From Capillidium heterosporum (taxonomy: Eukaryota > Entomophthoromycota > Entomophthoromycetes > Entomophthorales > Capillidiaceae): 64,000 nt of DNA. Below the pieces are notes generated by a model. The model saw only the letters and a program-made list of their open reading frames with translations. It did not search any database and was not told the origin of the DNA. The translations under genes were made by a program, and so were the position numbers. The stretch spans positions 2,232,001-2,296,000 of the forward strand of contig WBMQ01000004.1 in NCBI GenBank assembly GCA_016630905.1. The letters are read 5' to 3'. This document shows, in pieces, positions 21,690 to 33,876 of this stretch. Within the stretch, counting starts at the first letter, position 1; every line of letters starts with the position of its first letter.

Positions 21690-24127
21690 CTAATTTTTGG
21701 TAAACGATCGCAAGGTAGTCAGTAAAGTCCCCTGTAGACTCTGCAAAGTTTCCTTGGTGGTAGTCAAGTTAGCCAACAGGTAGATGGTATTGCCTAAAGG
21801 TCTTAGATAGATGCCATTATCAGCTAACTTCTTGACGATCGGTACAGCTACGTTGGACCCGTACCCAGCATCGGAACTCTTTAACTCAATAACCAACAGT
21901 TGGCCAAGCCCATAGGCTCCTTCCACATTACCAAGTTGGGAGATCTGAGCCAAGAAATCCTTGGCCCAAACAGTGGGTTCGACGCGCTCAGGTAGATCCT
22001 TGTAGGCGTTTAGAGAAGTCAAAGCAGCCTGGCAACCTATAGGATAGGCGGTGTAGGAGTGGCCATGTAGTAAGCAGTCCAGTTTGGAGTCGCTCATGAA
22101 CAAATCGTAGATGCGGTTGTGAGTTAAAGTTACACCCAAGGGGACGAGACCGCCAGTAAGCGCCTTGGAGTAGACGGCGATATCTGGTTTCTTTTAGGAT
22201 ACTGTTAGTATATAGTTCGAGGTAAAATCTAATTACGATGTCTAATAGATCACAGGCAGATCGCTTACCGAGTCGGTAGAAGCCGGTAAACACTTCATCG
22301 ACGATGACTGGAACTTGCAATTCCTGACGCACGCGCTCCACTAAAAGGCGTTGGAAAATTGGGTCTACCAACAGCATGCCACCAGCACCCATAACAACTG
22401 GTTCTAAGATGAGAGTCGCGATGTTGGCATCCTTCAACTTGCCTAGTTCACGATCGAGGTATTGCTCGTAGATATGCAACATCGGATCATTTTTACGTAG
22501 ATTATAGTCGAATATGGAATCAATACTGACGGGCTTGTCGATATTCTCGAATAGGTTGTAGCTTTTGTCGTTGAAGCTCACCTTCCACTTGCCATCCTTC
22601 TGTAACAAAGAAGGTGGGTTCAACCAGTAGCCTTTAGGTTCATACCTGAGTGAATTGGTCAATTGAAATGAAATAAAAGCTAAACTTACCAGTGGACTTT
22701 TGCGTTGTAAGGGTTGGGGTTGGCGGCATCCATAGCACCTATGGTATCGCCATGGTAGCCACCCTCTAGACCTAGGACTTTGAGAGGACCTGTTAAGCCT
22801 TTGGTACTAACGCTAAAACTCAAGGCCATCTTGAGCGCTACCTCGATGGCGGTGGACCCGTTATCACTGTAGAATACCTTTTCAGCCCAGCCAGCACCAA
22901 CCGATTCCAAGAGCTTAGCTGCTAATTGGTAAGCGGGTAGGTGCGCATTCTCAGGGTACATGACGTGGCCGTACTTTCCAGCGGCGTAGGCGGTGGAGAT
23001 TGCTAAGGGCTGATATGCATGGCCTAAGGATTGAGTCCACCAGCTGGAACATCCGTCGAACTTGTCGATTGAAGTGGTATTGGAGCTGTCACGGAACCGA
23101 ATAGTATCACCGAATGCGCTTTCGATGAGATTGGGCTTGGCAACCAGTTTATGTTGGGTGAAGGGCCACCACAGCTTGGACTTACTGTCGCTAGCCATCA
23201 GGTCTAAATTGGCCAATCTTTCACTTTGAAAGACTTTTAGCTCCTCAGTAATTTGCCTGAAAGTTGAGCTGTTGTCTTCAAAGTACTGGTCTAACTGTGA
23301 CTCATCCTGCAATTTGTCACTGTGCTTGCTGGGCGGCAGTGGTAACGAAGTGACTTTGACTTTGAATTGGTGCTTAGCTAGCTCCTTCTTCAAAAAGGAG
23401 TCGTTGGCGTACCTAGGTTCTTGGAATAGGACCAGGTGGGCGACGTCATACCCTCGTAGCCACAACGATTCCAAGGCCGACAACGTCGACCCTATACCTC
23501 CCAACTTGCCATCTCCGATCAGGATGATAGGTAAGTTCAACTGACGAAAGAGATCTGCTTGCAAGCTACCTGATGAATAAAAGTTTCAATACATCTTTAC
23601 TTGGTTAAAAAATACCAGATAAGGTTGGGCTCAAGACACCTAAAATTTATGGTTGAATATTTTAAACTAAAGCTTCAAAATTTACCACCAGCCGTTTCAA
23701 TAAACACTGTCGTATCCTTTTCGGTATTTATATTGTCACCCAAAATCTTGAGGCAACTTTCCACCACCTCATTATCGGAAACTGGACTGGAACCTTTTAT
23801 CGCCAAATGAGGTGATACTGGGTCCTTGTAGTTGTATAGACCGAGGGCTAAATTCTTCTCCTTACTGTCCTCCAATTTGTTATTGAAACTGAACCGTTTA
23901 ATAAACCTAATTTACAAAAAATAGATTTCAATTTCATTTCTACAAAAAGGCTACCTGACATCCGAATCTTCTGGGTAGCCGGTCTGAACCGGTTTCAAGT
24001 AGATCTTTTGATAATTTTTGTCGTAGAATTTGACCAAACCGGCCGTCAACAAAGTTTTGCCTACGTCAGTGTTGTTGGCAAAAACTATGTAGGGATGGAC
24101 CTTCCTACTGAGGACTTTGGATAACAT
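21690..24127 (-). CDS. bioDA: Bifunctional dethiobiotin synthetase / DAPA aminotransferase
   Basis: It performs the two middle steps of biotin synthesis: transamination of KAPA to DAPA and ring closure to dethiobiotin. Exons: 23955-24127, 23686-23906, 23616-23639 (24 nt), then from 23569 down to about 22690, and two further exons to 21690. The N-terminal synthetase half shows the P-loop NNTDVGKTLLTAGLVKFY, LKPVQTGYPEDSDV, ETAGGVLSPTLSGSLQADLF and GDGKLGGIGSTLSALESL. The C-terminal class III aminotransferase half shows LWWPFTQH, SDNGSTAIEVALKMA, EGGYHGDTIGAMD, EPVVMGAGGMLLVDP, VIVDEVFTGFYRLG and the PLP-lysine region YSKALTGGLVPLGVT. All motifs and frames are intact. One acceptor (before KPDIAVYSKAL) is AAAAG rather than YAG. 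Fused genes of this order are usual in filamentous fungi. The start at 24127 puts the P-loop at the expected distance. Confidence 0.93.
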
Positions 24128-25443
24128 GTGAATTGGATGACAAGCTTCGAAATTTACGAAAATTCCCAAAGTTATGATGGATGGATCCTATGACGTAAGG
24201 AATTTATATTGGGGCAGTTTGCCAAGAGGAAATAGCAGTTTGTGCAAAATTGCTAATGGTATAGTTGAATCGATATAATGTTTATTTAGATAGCATAATT
24301 AAAGTGAAATATTGTCAGATTATAAACTAAATTAGCCTTTAAAAATTTAACTGATACATTTTCAAGTCTACTTTAGCTTTAATAAGTACTTTAAATTTAT
24401 TATACTATTTTAAATACAACACTAAAATTGAATAAAACCATTATAAACAACATATTTGCATGTATTTTATAGTATTCCTTTCAAAATGAACTAAAAATAT
24501 TATACAAAACAATACTGTTGACTATTCTATTTTTTATTTAGTAAAAATAAAAACTACCTTTTTAGTTTATCAATTAGATATAATCTAAAAATCTATTAGT
24601 ACTATAGAACTACTATTTCTTTTATATATATTTGCTTTTTTATCAATTTACTTACAATGAAATCCTTATAATATTGATTTATATCTATAAATGTAAGGTG
24701 TTGGCTAGTTGCTCTTACCAAGTGTCTAACTATTAGCTTAGACTTTTAGCTTATAAGATTTGACTAAACTTGGTAAGTCTTTTAGTATTAAACATGATAT
24801 ATGTATCTGCTGTAAGCTGGCTAATATAAATGTGATTGAATCCTTTACAATCAATAAAAATACTCAAAACTCTTAATCCTTGCAAAACTACTAGCTAAGA
24901 ATATTTAAATGGTTAATTAAACTAATACAACAAAATCCTGAGCTAGTCTTCTTCCTATGCCAAAGCTTCAATATATATCGTAACTTGGGAGATAGTCATA
25001 GCTTGGCGACATATAAGTGAATTCTTTTCCAACAAGGAGGTAAATATGTGCTTTAGTCGCAGTAGTCCACCATCAAAGCTAAGATCTAATGATTTGTATT
25101 TGAAAAGGATAATTAATTCTAAATAGGATTAAGTGAACTATAGGTTGATTGATATGATGTGAACAGGATATATAGTGATTTAAAGTGAATCATCAGTGAA
25201 AGATAAAATACCTAACCCAAAGTATTTTGTTGGAGTGTAGCACAGTTATAAGCTATTTATGAAAAATAAGTTGATGTTCGATATACGACTTAGTTGAAGA
25301 GCTAAGTTGACAATAAGGATAAAGTTTATTGACAAAATGGTAGATGCTTTCAACACCCACTATGAAAATTATAAAAGCAGTTCAAGGAAAGTAACAACTA
25401 AGCACATTTAAAACATTAAAAATCTTAATTTAATTAAACCTCA
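24128..25443. other. Intergenic, nothing recognised
   Basis: 1.3 kb of AT-rich sequence between the bioDA start and the end of the OSBP gene. It should contain the bioDA promoter. I see no gene or repeat. Confidence 0.5.
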
Positions 25444-28400
25444 TCAAAAAATATCCGGTACGTCCAGCCATTTCCTTTCCTTTCTTTGTAACCAGTACTC
25501 ATGGTTGAACTTCCAGTACTCTTCATTAGTATCTTCATCCTTAGCTCTTGTAAACCATTTGGGTCGATACCTCAACTCCTCTTCAACCTTGGCATGTTCA
25601 GATGGAGGATTCTGTTGTAGAGCTTGCTGGAGTTTGGATTCGCGTTCCTTACGTACAGCACGTTGTTTCTCTTCTAAACGAAGCTTTTCTGTGGAAGCCA
25701 AGTCGTACTCGCAGTCCTCCATAGCGCGTTGGTCTGGTCGACGTCGGCAGTCGGTTGGAGGCAGTTGGGTAAGTAGTTCGGGGGTTATGTGGTTCAATGT
25801 TATGGCGAAAGGCGTCAGTTTAAAGGGGAGGGGGTGGGAAGGTGGGAGTGCTCGTTTCCATAGCAGTAAGGTAGAGCTAGAGCTGGGGTTGTTCAAGAAT
25901 TTGACAAGGTTGGAGCTGGGTGAAGATTCCTCGTCGACATCCAGAGTGTCGTTGTCGGTAGAAATTTGACCTACCCTTCTAGCCATTAAGTTCTGGTCCC
26001 AGTGCCCCGACAAAGTCCAGATCTCTTGACCATCTTTGTCCTTGAGAACGCCTTCCAAGCCGTTCTTGTCGGCACTTAACCACCTATTGGGCTTAAAAGT
26101 CAACGTACAGACATCCTTGGTGGTGTGGTTGGTGATGACCATGTCGCCATAGTGTTCGATTGTGGGGTTGCCGACTATTAGGTTGGTAACAGCCGTTGTT
26201 ACCTTCTTCCAGCTGTAATGTTCTTTGACTTTGCCGTTGTCAGTAAAGAGGATGACGTGGCATACACCTTGAGGCAGTAGTTCGTAGGATTTGCCCCAGA
26301 AGTTGGATTTGACATCCACTTCAGAGAAGAAGAGGTAGTTGGGCGATTCACAGAAGCAAGCGCTGACCGGCTAATAGGATGGTAAGTATTGGTTTAAAAA
26401 GTCTAGCTCTTACTGGATGATGGGATACTTGCTCAGAGATGTACCTGTAGTTGCGGTCCGGTCGTACGTACTCAAAAGTCTCACCCTAAAAACGACAAGT
26501 TAGTCGGCCTTTATAAAAAATTAAAAATTACCAATAGAGGGTTGAACGGCTTGGCGATGCGACCAGCTGTCGAAGAGTAGTTGGACATGGCAAAGGCGGT
26601 GACCCAAAGCAATCTCTCTTGACCATTACCCTGTTGCCGCGAAGCTAGATCCAACAGCCTAGAGTATTCCATATCCTCACCCATACGTTGCAACATGGAG
26701 CTCGGCTCGTTGAAGTGGACTGGTAACGTGATTTTGGTCAAATCCTTACCGACTGCATTTTTGAGGACGGACCATAGACTGACAGCAGGAGGTTGAGACC
26801 CGGCGTTGAATTTAGGCAAGTTGTCTCTAGTTGATCCATCGCTGCTGTAACCGGCGTATGAGAATTTCAAAGGTGCGCGTCTGCCTAAATCTCCCAAAAC
26901 TTCAATCTCCTCGTCGCTTTCGATGCTTTCGGGGATCACAATGGTCTCAGTAGTTGTAAGCTCCTTACTCTCGATTTCTTCGACAGCTTGGGTGGGGTCT
27001 TCATCTTCGATATCGAAAAATTCGTCCTCGTCGTCGTCATCGTAAATTGAAGATGGATGGCTCTGGTTGATGGTTATATTTTTGGCCTCCGAGCTCTCGT
27101 CCACTTGAACGTCCTTCAAGCTACCCTCCTTGACCATAGTCTTGAGGTGCTGTTCCCTGAACATCTCAGTCATGGCATGGTGCTCAGTAGCTAGATTGTG
27201 TAAACTTTCGGTCCACAGGCTGTTTTGTAGCGACTCCTTTTGGTGCATCTTGCGCCAGTACCCTTCCCGCTTCTGGTACATGCTTGCTATATCGATATGT
27301 AGCGCCTTGATCGAGGAATGAGATTGTAAAAGAGTAGATATCAGAGCTACATGATCCTCTGGCTGCGTAATTTGGTCCTCGATGTTCTTACGTAGCATTA
27401 CAAGTAACCTGTCATGTAGATCAAATTGGGTATTTAGCGATCCTAAGGAGATGTCCAAAGTTTCGTCGGTTGGAGGAGTCTCCATATCGAGACTGTCTAT
27501 CGAGTTGGAGCGCGATCGGAAGACTTTAGACTCACCTTCGGGGGATGTCTTTGGTACGAGGGACGGCGAAACTGCCATAGTATTGTTAACCTCCATTTTC
27601 TCGTGTCGAAGCCCAGATACGGTAGATGGGGTGGAAAGTAGGAATCCTTCAGTGTTGTTACCTAATGGAGGACGCTTCTGTAGCCATTCCTTAGTCTGGG
27701 TGATAGCTACGATCCACATCTTGGCTTCGTCGATTAGGGAGGCTCGTAGATGGAACTTGGTTTGATCCTTGCCTGTCACTTCAAATTTCTGGGGGTCGGA
27801 GGAATCGATCCATAACTTGACGTTGGCTAGGTTAAGAGATCCTCTACATGCGTTTACTGTATCCTCCTGACTTCGGTAATAGGATAGAAACCCACTCTCT
27901 AGTACGAACCACCTGTCCTTGTAACCACTAGCGTAGTTTGTCCATTTCTTGAGTACTCCTTCCAGACGTGGGAGTTTACTTGGATCTACGGCAACTACCG
28001 AACTTGGAGTTTCTTCTTTCAACAGATCTTTGACTTTGCTCTCTTTGGCTAGGTCAATCGGCGTGTTTCCCCGCTTGTCTCTAGCAAATACATTGGCTCC
28101 AAGTTTCAGCAGTTGCGATACTACGTCGGGGTCACCTAAGCTTACGGCATGGTGTAGACAGGTCACTCCTGATATGGGGTGTCCGGTGGTTAATGTCTAA
28201 AAATTTGGACCTGGGATTGGTCAAAAAGAAGTCCAAGATGGCTTGAACGTTGGCTTTAGTGGGCTGGGCCAAGTTGTGGTCCAAAAACAAATTCCTCTCG
28301 TTGACAAACTCTTGGCGTTTAGGCTAAACAAAAAAATTAAAGGATGTCGGTTAGACCTAATTTACCGTGAATTAGATTTTCAATTTCGGGAGTCTTGGCC

Positions 28401-28987
28401 AAGTCGATAGGAGTTTTGCCTTGAAAGTTGACCAAGTCGTCGCGAATACCTGCTACACCCAGAAGCAAATTTATCACATCAACACGTCCCCCCTTGGCTG
28501 CTAGATGTAAAGGTGTATTGCCCAAATTATCTTTCAAGTTGATCTCTATACCTTTGAGTTGATTGATAACGAACCTATTTATTTCCAAGGAGGCGCAGGT
28601 TACCGATAGGTGGAGAGGCGATAGCGAATTTCGCAAATAATCTTTTGAGCCTTCCGATTCCGTCTCAACTCGCGCTGACCAACTGTTCCAGATGGATACT
28701 ATCTGAGCCTCGTCCCCTACCTTTCTTAATATGATAAACTAAAATAGACTACCTTTTCTTAACGATTCCAACATCTTGTAGCTTATCAACGGGTCCACTT
28801 GATCTACAATAAGTTAAAATAAATTTTGGAAAATTAAGCTGGTACAATTACTTTCTGACCCATTGTTTGAATTGACACTCAACGAAGGTGATAGCGGTGG
28901 CTCTTGTAAATGGCTGTTGGATTTATTATTTAGTTCCTTGACACTCAAATCGGGTGAGTGATCAACCTTTATCGTCAATCCTTCCAT
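25444..28987 (-). CDS. OSH1: Oxysterol-binding protein with ankyrin, PH, FFAT and ORD parts (Osh1/Osh2 type)
   Basis: A long (about 1080 residue) lipid-transfer protein acting at ER contact sites. Order of parts: N-terminal ankyrin repeats (SPLHLSVTCAS, NTPLHLAAKGGRVDVINLLL, then CLHHAVSLGDPDVVSQLLKL), a PH domain (LEGVLKKWTNYASGYKDRWF through KMWIVAITQTKEWL), an FFAT-like motif in an acidic stretch (DEDEFFDIEDEDP, the VAP-binding site), and the C-terminal sterol/PI4P-binding domain with the fingerprint EQVSHHPPVSACFCESPN. Frame-restoring introns include those giving KGDEAQIVSIW, FNPLLGETFEYVRPDRN and HHPPVSACF. Between two ankyrin repeats (28180-28192) the frame slips by +1 with no good intron: LDIN continues as TGHPISGVTCLHHA only one base later. 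That is either a base error or a real lesion. The start MEGLTIKVDHSPD at 28987 is the first ATG. Confidence 0.88.
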
Positions 28988-29615
28988 CCTCTTTTGCTGG
29001 TATCGACCTTATTTTCCTTGTTCAAGTCCTGGTAAGCTAACAAACCTCTTGATGGCTACTTTCCAAAATGTAGCAGCATCGTAAAATTTCAAATACGTAA
29101 TTATCAATCAGATTCTTCCACAAAATCAAAAGTATAAGAGGAAATTGGTCCACGTATTGGATCCTTACCTAATTTAGATTCTAAATAGGAAAAATTGTGG
29201 AATAGGATGATGGATTAGGTTTGGTTGAAAGGTGGCTGATATCAAAGAGTTATACTATCTAGTTATAGAGCTTAATTTACTACTTCTTTTAAACTATATA
29301 TTTGTATATGCGTTGAAATTGTCCAACTAGAAACTTATAAATTGCTAGTTAAATGCTGTTCTGGTCAGAAACTTTTAAAAGCTTTGGGAGGAAAGATTCT
29401 GATTATAGTGCAGCACTATTTTACAGATGCCAATGCTATTGCCAATAGTGTTTTTAAATATGTGCCATCTGGTTTACAAGAACTGTAAATGGAAGGAACA
29501 ATCAAACTTTATTGGATGGGGTAGAAATTTCGATGCACAAGTAAGCATCTTTGACCTTTGCTTCTTGAGACGAAAATGAATTTTTGTATTCTAACCAAGT
29601 TTACAGATGGCCAAG
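28988..29615. other. Divergent promoter region OSBP / F-box copy D
   Basis: About 600 bases between diverging starts. It contains the F-box upstream module at 29461-29526. Nothing else seen. Confidence 0.5.
29461..29526 (+). promoter_or_regulatory. F-box family upstream module, copy 4
   Basis: TGTGCCAT at 29461-29468 and ATTGGATGGGGTAGAA at 29511-29526 (a 5-base insertion relative to ATTGGATAGAA), about 150 bases before the ATG at 29616. This copy is 17 kb away from the main cluster, which supports the module being part of the duplicated unit. Confidence 0.5.
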
Positions 29616-30986
29616 ATGAGTTCCAACTTTGACTTTATCAAACTACCCAACTTCATCATTGAAGAGATAGTAAATACCTTTGAAAAACCCTACACGCTAC
29701 AACTACGACTCTGCAGCAAACAGTTTAACTCCATCCTGATACCCAAGATCTACGAAAAGGTAGAAAAAGTAGATTGGTCCTTTGAAAAGAAAAATCAGCT
29801 TAGGAAGCTATTTTCAAAGTATGGTAAGTTTGTTAAAGAGATAGTTTCCTGTAGCCCTTCCAGCTTTGATGCTGTTCAGCACCTTCTACCCAACTTGGAA
29901 AGCGTAGGAACTAGTAACCAATCTCGTAACTCAAATTTACCTACCTTGGTCGCCCTGTCTATATTGCAGGTAAATTTGAAGCGATTGAACCTAAGCCTCT
30001 ACCACCCATTCCCAACTGAAATAGCCTTCCACCATATATTGGAGCATTTGCAGCACTTTGAGCTAAACATGTACGGTGGATGGTCGCATCAGCTAAACGT
30101 CCTAAATATGTTCCATATTCCTCAACTTCGTCTCCTCAAATTGAAGGTAGGGTACGCCAGTATCCACCTTCTACATACTATCAACATAAGGTTCCCTAAC
30201 TTGAAAGTGTTGAACCTTAGCATTGTCTCTTTTGACTCGACACTAGATACGATTGCCACTACCTTCCTAAACCTCAACAAGCTGCAGTTGTATAAGATGG
30301 TTGATTCCACCATACAGCTAATCCCTCTAAGCTGTTTTCCCAAACTTAAAGCTTTACACTTTGATTTATTGGAACCTGTTGAATTGGAACGCCATCCTAA
30401 CTTTATGGCGATGAATTTTACCAAGTTAGTCAGCTTGAGCCTAAGAGCTGGGTCGCTACCAATTCGACTTTTACCAAAGTTAGAGAACCTTGAATACATA
30501 CACTTAAGCTTGTCCAAGACCTTTGATCATAACTCTATGAATCGATTGCTAGCTTTACCCAAACTTAGCCACCTCATCCTGCAGAACCCGATAAATGATC
30601 GCCTCTTCAAAGGGGTACGATGCACCAGCTCAATTATCCGCATGCAACTACTGGGTGAGATCAAATTAGGCTGTCAGTTTTTAAACCTCCTGCAACTGGA
30701 ACTACCTCAGCTCGTCAACCTAACCTTCCGACCTTACAGTTACCACTCTGGCCTCTTTGAGGATGTAGATTTTTCTAAATTAGGTTATAAAAGCAAATTG
30801 AAGTTACAATCCTTGACTGTCCCAAAGGTGGAAAGGCAACTTATCCAATGGATTGAAACCCAATCCCCTCAGGTGTTTGTAAATTTGATCCGCTACCGGG
30901 AGTACAAAGATTCGCAATATTTCAAGTCGGACTACTTTAATTTTGATACAATGGTGTCTGCTTCAGATTCGGATAGTGGCTGTTAA
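29607..30986 (+). CDS. F-box/leucine-rich-repeat protein, intact copy D
   Basis: A single exon of about 459 codons (or 456 if the ATG at 29616, which aligns with the other family starts, is used). F-box near the N-terminus: LPNFIIEEIVNTFEKPYTLQ. LRR-like units follow: LNMFHIPQLRLLKLKVG, RFPNLKVLNLSIVSF, FTKLVSLSLRAG, LPKLSHLILQNPI, then SKLKLQSLTVPKVERQLIQ. The C-terminal tail is shorter and less acidic than in copies A and C. The predicted role is SCF substrate receptor, substrate unknown. It lies head to head with the OSBP gene and away from the main cluster, yet keeps the family upstream module, so it is a dispersed duplicate. It appears fully intact. Confidence 0.85.
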   Translation: MAKMSSNFDFIKLPNFIIEEIVNTFEKPYTLQLRLCSKQFNSILIPKIYEKVEKVDWSFEKKNQLRKLFSKYGKFVKEIVSCSPSSFDAVQHLLPNLESVGTSNQSRNSNLPTLVALSILQVNLKRLNLSLYHPFPTEIAFHHILEHLQHFELNMYGGWSHQLNVLNMFHIPQLRLLKLKVGYASIHLLHTINIRFPNLKVLNLSIVSFDSTLDTIATTFLNLNKLQLYKMVDSTIQLIPLSCFPKLKALHFDLLEPVELERHPNFMAMNFTKLVSLSLRAGSLPIRLLPKLENLEYIHLSLSKTFDHNSMNRLLALPKLSHLILQNPINDRLFKGVRCTSSIIRMQLLGEIKLGCQFLNLLQLELPQLVNLTFRPYSYHSGLFEDVDFSKLGYKSKLKLQSLTVPKVERQLIQWIETQSPQVFVNLIRYREYKDSQYFKSDYFNFDTMVSASDSDSGC

Positions 30987-33046
30987 TGGACTGCCAGTAG
31001 ATATTTCTAATGGAGAAGTAAGTTCTCTACTTGAACTGCATTATAAACCGATAGCAGGATTCCTTATTGAAGGACTGGCTTACTTTTATTCGATACTCTT
31101 ATTTTATGTCACTTTTGAACTACACAGCAGTTTTTTAGATACTTGTAAAATACCACCTCTTACTTTCAAATTTGGTGCGCTTTGCATTGCATTTTCTAAT
31201 GTATATATTCTAAAATCAAGTATCCAATTGAAAAAGTCAAGTTTACTTTTAATTCCATCCAGCTTTTGTATTTAAGACTTTTACAAAGTCATATTCGTTA
31301 TATATATCTACACTTGGTCATAATGTCTCTATTAAATATCTACTATTTTTCTAGCATTCAGTATAAAGCTTATATATAAAGTGCTTAGTAATCAAAACAC
31401 ACCACAACATATATAGCAATAACTATTGATGTAGGGAATAAGAAATGTAATATATAGCTAGGAAGCACGAAAATTAAAGTATTATATAAAATATTGGAGA
31501 AAACTTGATGGTACTACAATGCATTTATTATGACTTTAAACTATACATAGCCGTTAAATATCTCTATTAAAAGGTGTTAGAAACTATTATGTAGAAGTGT
31601 ATTGTATAATGTAAAAAATATCAGTAAAGAGTATCGACATTGAAATTAAGTATGGCGAATGAAGTTAGCATCATCTAAATATACTAAAATTTTAAAGTTG
31701 TATTACCTGAAAGATGTATTTTGAAAGTGATAACCACCCCCTATAACATCATCTAACGAAATATCCAATCTTAAACTTGGAAGCAGATTGAATTTAGAGA
31801 TCCATCATATATATAAAGCCTGGCTATTTGTTGAAGCTCAATTTATCAATACATAATGATTTCTAAAGATAAAGATAAGGTGGTTGCTAAGGGCTATGTT
31901 CGTTGATAGCTGTTGGAAAAAATAATAGCTTGAGTCATACTAATTTTAAACTGCATTGAATCTGTGCAAGTTTGCAGCCTTATATACTGAAATCTAATAT
32001 TTAAAACTGCGGAAGGGAGACAAATTCAAATATAGCAAACACTGCGGAAACTAAACTAAATTCTACTCTAATTGGGATCTATCCCTTCAAATCAGTTCAA
32101 TGTTGCTAGATATGTGAGGTGATAAACTCTGACAGGTATAAATGGGAGAAACCATCAGTTGATTACTAATAAACCTGTTGTTAAGCCCTCATATAAAGCA
32201 CTAGGACATTTACTAAATATCCTAAAAAGGTACCTTAAACCGATATTTCATAGGAAATATGTTCTGATCCTAGCTTGGTATTAGTTGACTCTGAACTCAT
32301 GCTTTGGAGAATTTATTAAAGGCATAGGAGGACTGCGCAAGACGGGATGCGATAAAAGTCGATGCCAAGATTTGGATAAAAAGGCGAAGAGGTGGCGTAA
32401 TAATTGAGCTATAACTGCGGTCGACCTAAAGCTCAAGGATAAACTTGGAAACTAGTAAGCCGATAAATCTTCAACAAACTATCGGATAGGATTTTTATAT
32501 CCGACGATTTACCACCTTTTAAAAGGATATAAGTCATGACCTTATGTGCAAAGTAGCATAGGAAGGGATACCTAGTCGATTATAAAATACGTGCTATCTA
32601 CTGTAGTTGAATGTTCAAAGATATCCTCTTTTAATGTATATTTATCAGAGGGAGATAAGGGTTCTAATGATACTACAGATCTAAGACTATATCATATTTT
32701 AGCTCAAGTAGAATGAAGTTGTCGATATCTACTAGTTTCAAAGGTGATTTAAATCTGACTTCCATATATATTTCATGACATGAAAGTTTAAGTTAAATGT
32801 CAACGGACCTACGTTTATAGTTGTAATGCAAGTACTAGTACAGTTTACACATCATTTATGGCTCAATCTAGACAGTATTGTAAACTATGTGGGATAAATA
32901 CTCTTAGTAACATCTGAATGTATATATAAGCCTATTAGTATCCTATTTTGAAATGAAGCACTAATTGAAAATCTACAGTATATCAAATTGTTTATGTTAA
33001 AGTAACCAAAACAACCTCTTCAAATAAAGTTTTAGTATACCCATAC
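30987..33046. other. Long gene-free stretch
   Basis: Two kilobases of AT-rich sequence. A slightly G+C-richer patch at about 32335-32530 contains a small hairpin (TCGGATA...TATCCGA, 32491-32510). No gene, RNA or known repeat recognised. Confidence 0.45.
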
Positions 33047-33553
33047 TTAGAATTTGGCACGGATATGATAGAGTTGGTGATGGTTCTTGGAGTTGTGAGC
33101 GATATCTTCCAACAGATGTTCGCCATGGTGCTGGTGCTCCTGGAAGTGAAACTCCTTTACTAACTTGATATGCTTGTCACCTTCCCTGGGGCAAACACGA
33201 TCGTGGTCGTGGTGGTGATCATCATCTTTACCGCAAACATGATACTCCTCATCATGAACCGAATGCTCACCATTCTTGATGTGAAGATGGCCCTTGGAGT
33301 CATGCTCAATACCACTTCTAGTCTTACCAATGATAGTCATGGTGGTGCGGTGGCCAGGTTTAGGTTTGGGATCAAAAGTGACTTCGTGGACATGGATGAG
33401 ATCATTGGAGGTACCACAGTCATAGATGTGATTTTTGACAATCTCGAAGCAGTTGTGGTCAGCTAAGGGGGAGATGGATTGGTCAGCTACGACAGCGGCT
33501 TGAGCCAAGGTAGCTAGGACGAGGGATAGGAGGATGGAGGTGTTGGACTTCAT
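33047..33553 (-). CDS. Secreted ML-domain protein with His-rich loop, ML1
   Basis: 168 residues with a clear signal peptide (MKSNTSILLSLVLATLAQAA) and an ML (MD-2-related lipid recognition; NPC2 / PG-PI transfer protein) domain. Visible family pattern: NHIYDCGTSNDLIHVHEVTF, DPKPKPGHRTTMTIIGKT, HLHIKNG, VCGKDD...RVCPREGDK, KLVKEFHF, and a C-terminal YHIRAKF beta strand. The loop between the two middle cysteines is rich in His and Asp (DDDHHHDHDR), and more histidines lie near QEHQHHGEH. ML proteins bind single lipids in a beta-sandwich; lipid cargo here is unknown and metal binding by the loop is inferred. Its start lies 38 bases from a TATA box (33591-33600). The gene body and promoter are closely related to ML5 at 45 kb in the opposite orientation. 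Confidence 0.8.
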   Translation of the reverse strand: MKSNTSILLSLVLATLAQAAVVADQSISPLADHNCFEIVKNHIYDCGTSNDLIHVHEVTFDPKPKPGHRTTMTIIGKTRSGIEHDSKGHLHIKNGEHSVHDEEYHVCGKDDDHHHDHDRVCPREGDKHIKLVKEFHFQEHQHHGEHLLEDIAHNSKNHHQLYHIRAKF

Positions 33554-33876
33554 TTTGATGTTTGAATATTGATTTTAAGATATAATAGACTATTTATATA
33601 TCAATTTATTGTTCATAAATTTATATATTAGCAAAAGTTAAACTCCACACCATCGGTTTGGTAAGCCATGGCTTGTAAGTGGATGAAAGATCAGTGTCTA
33701 GATGCCTTAAGCTATAAAATATACTTTACATCCTTTGATACTCCATCCACTACTTAAAACGTATGAAGGGATGGCTTGAAATAGCTTTATACACTACTTC
33801 AAACGTATCTTCCTACAAGAAAACTTTCGCCATCCATTCTATATCTACAACTGTATTTAGAAAAAAGGTAATTAAG
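33554..33876 (-). promoter_or_regulatory. ML1 promoter, duplicated at ML5
   Basis: TATA box TATATAAATAG (minus strand, near 33591-33600), a proximal TTTCATCCAC element (33679-33690) and a copy of the eightfold upstream element (33851-33876). About 240 bases from 33554 to 33790 align with 44825-45058 upstream of ML5, including the shared string GGCATCTAGACACTGA. Confidence 0.6.

Noticed and set aside
32491-32510. Hairpin TCGGATA...TATCCGA as a terminator or RNA element
   Set aside because: A seven-base stem with no gene nearby is expected by chance in this length of sequence.
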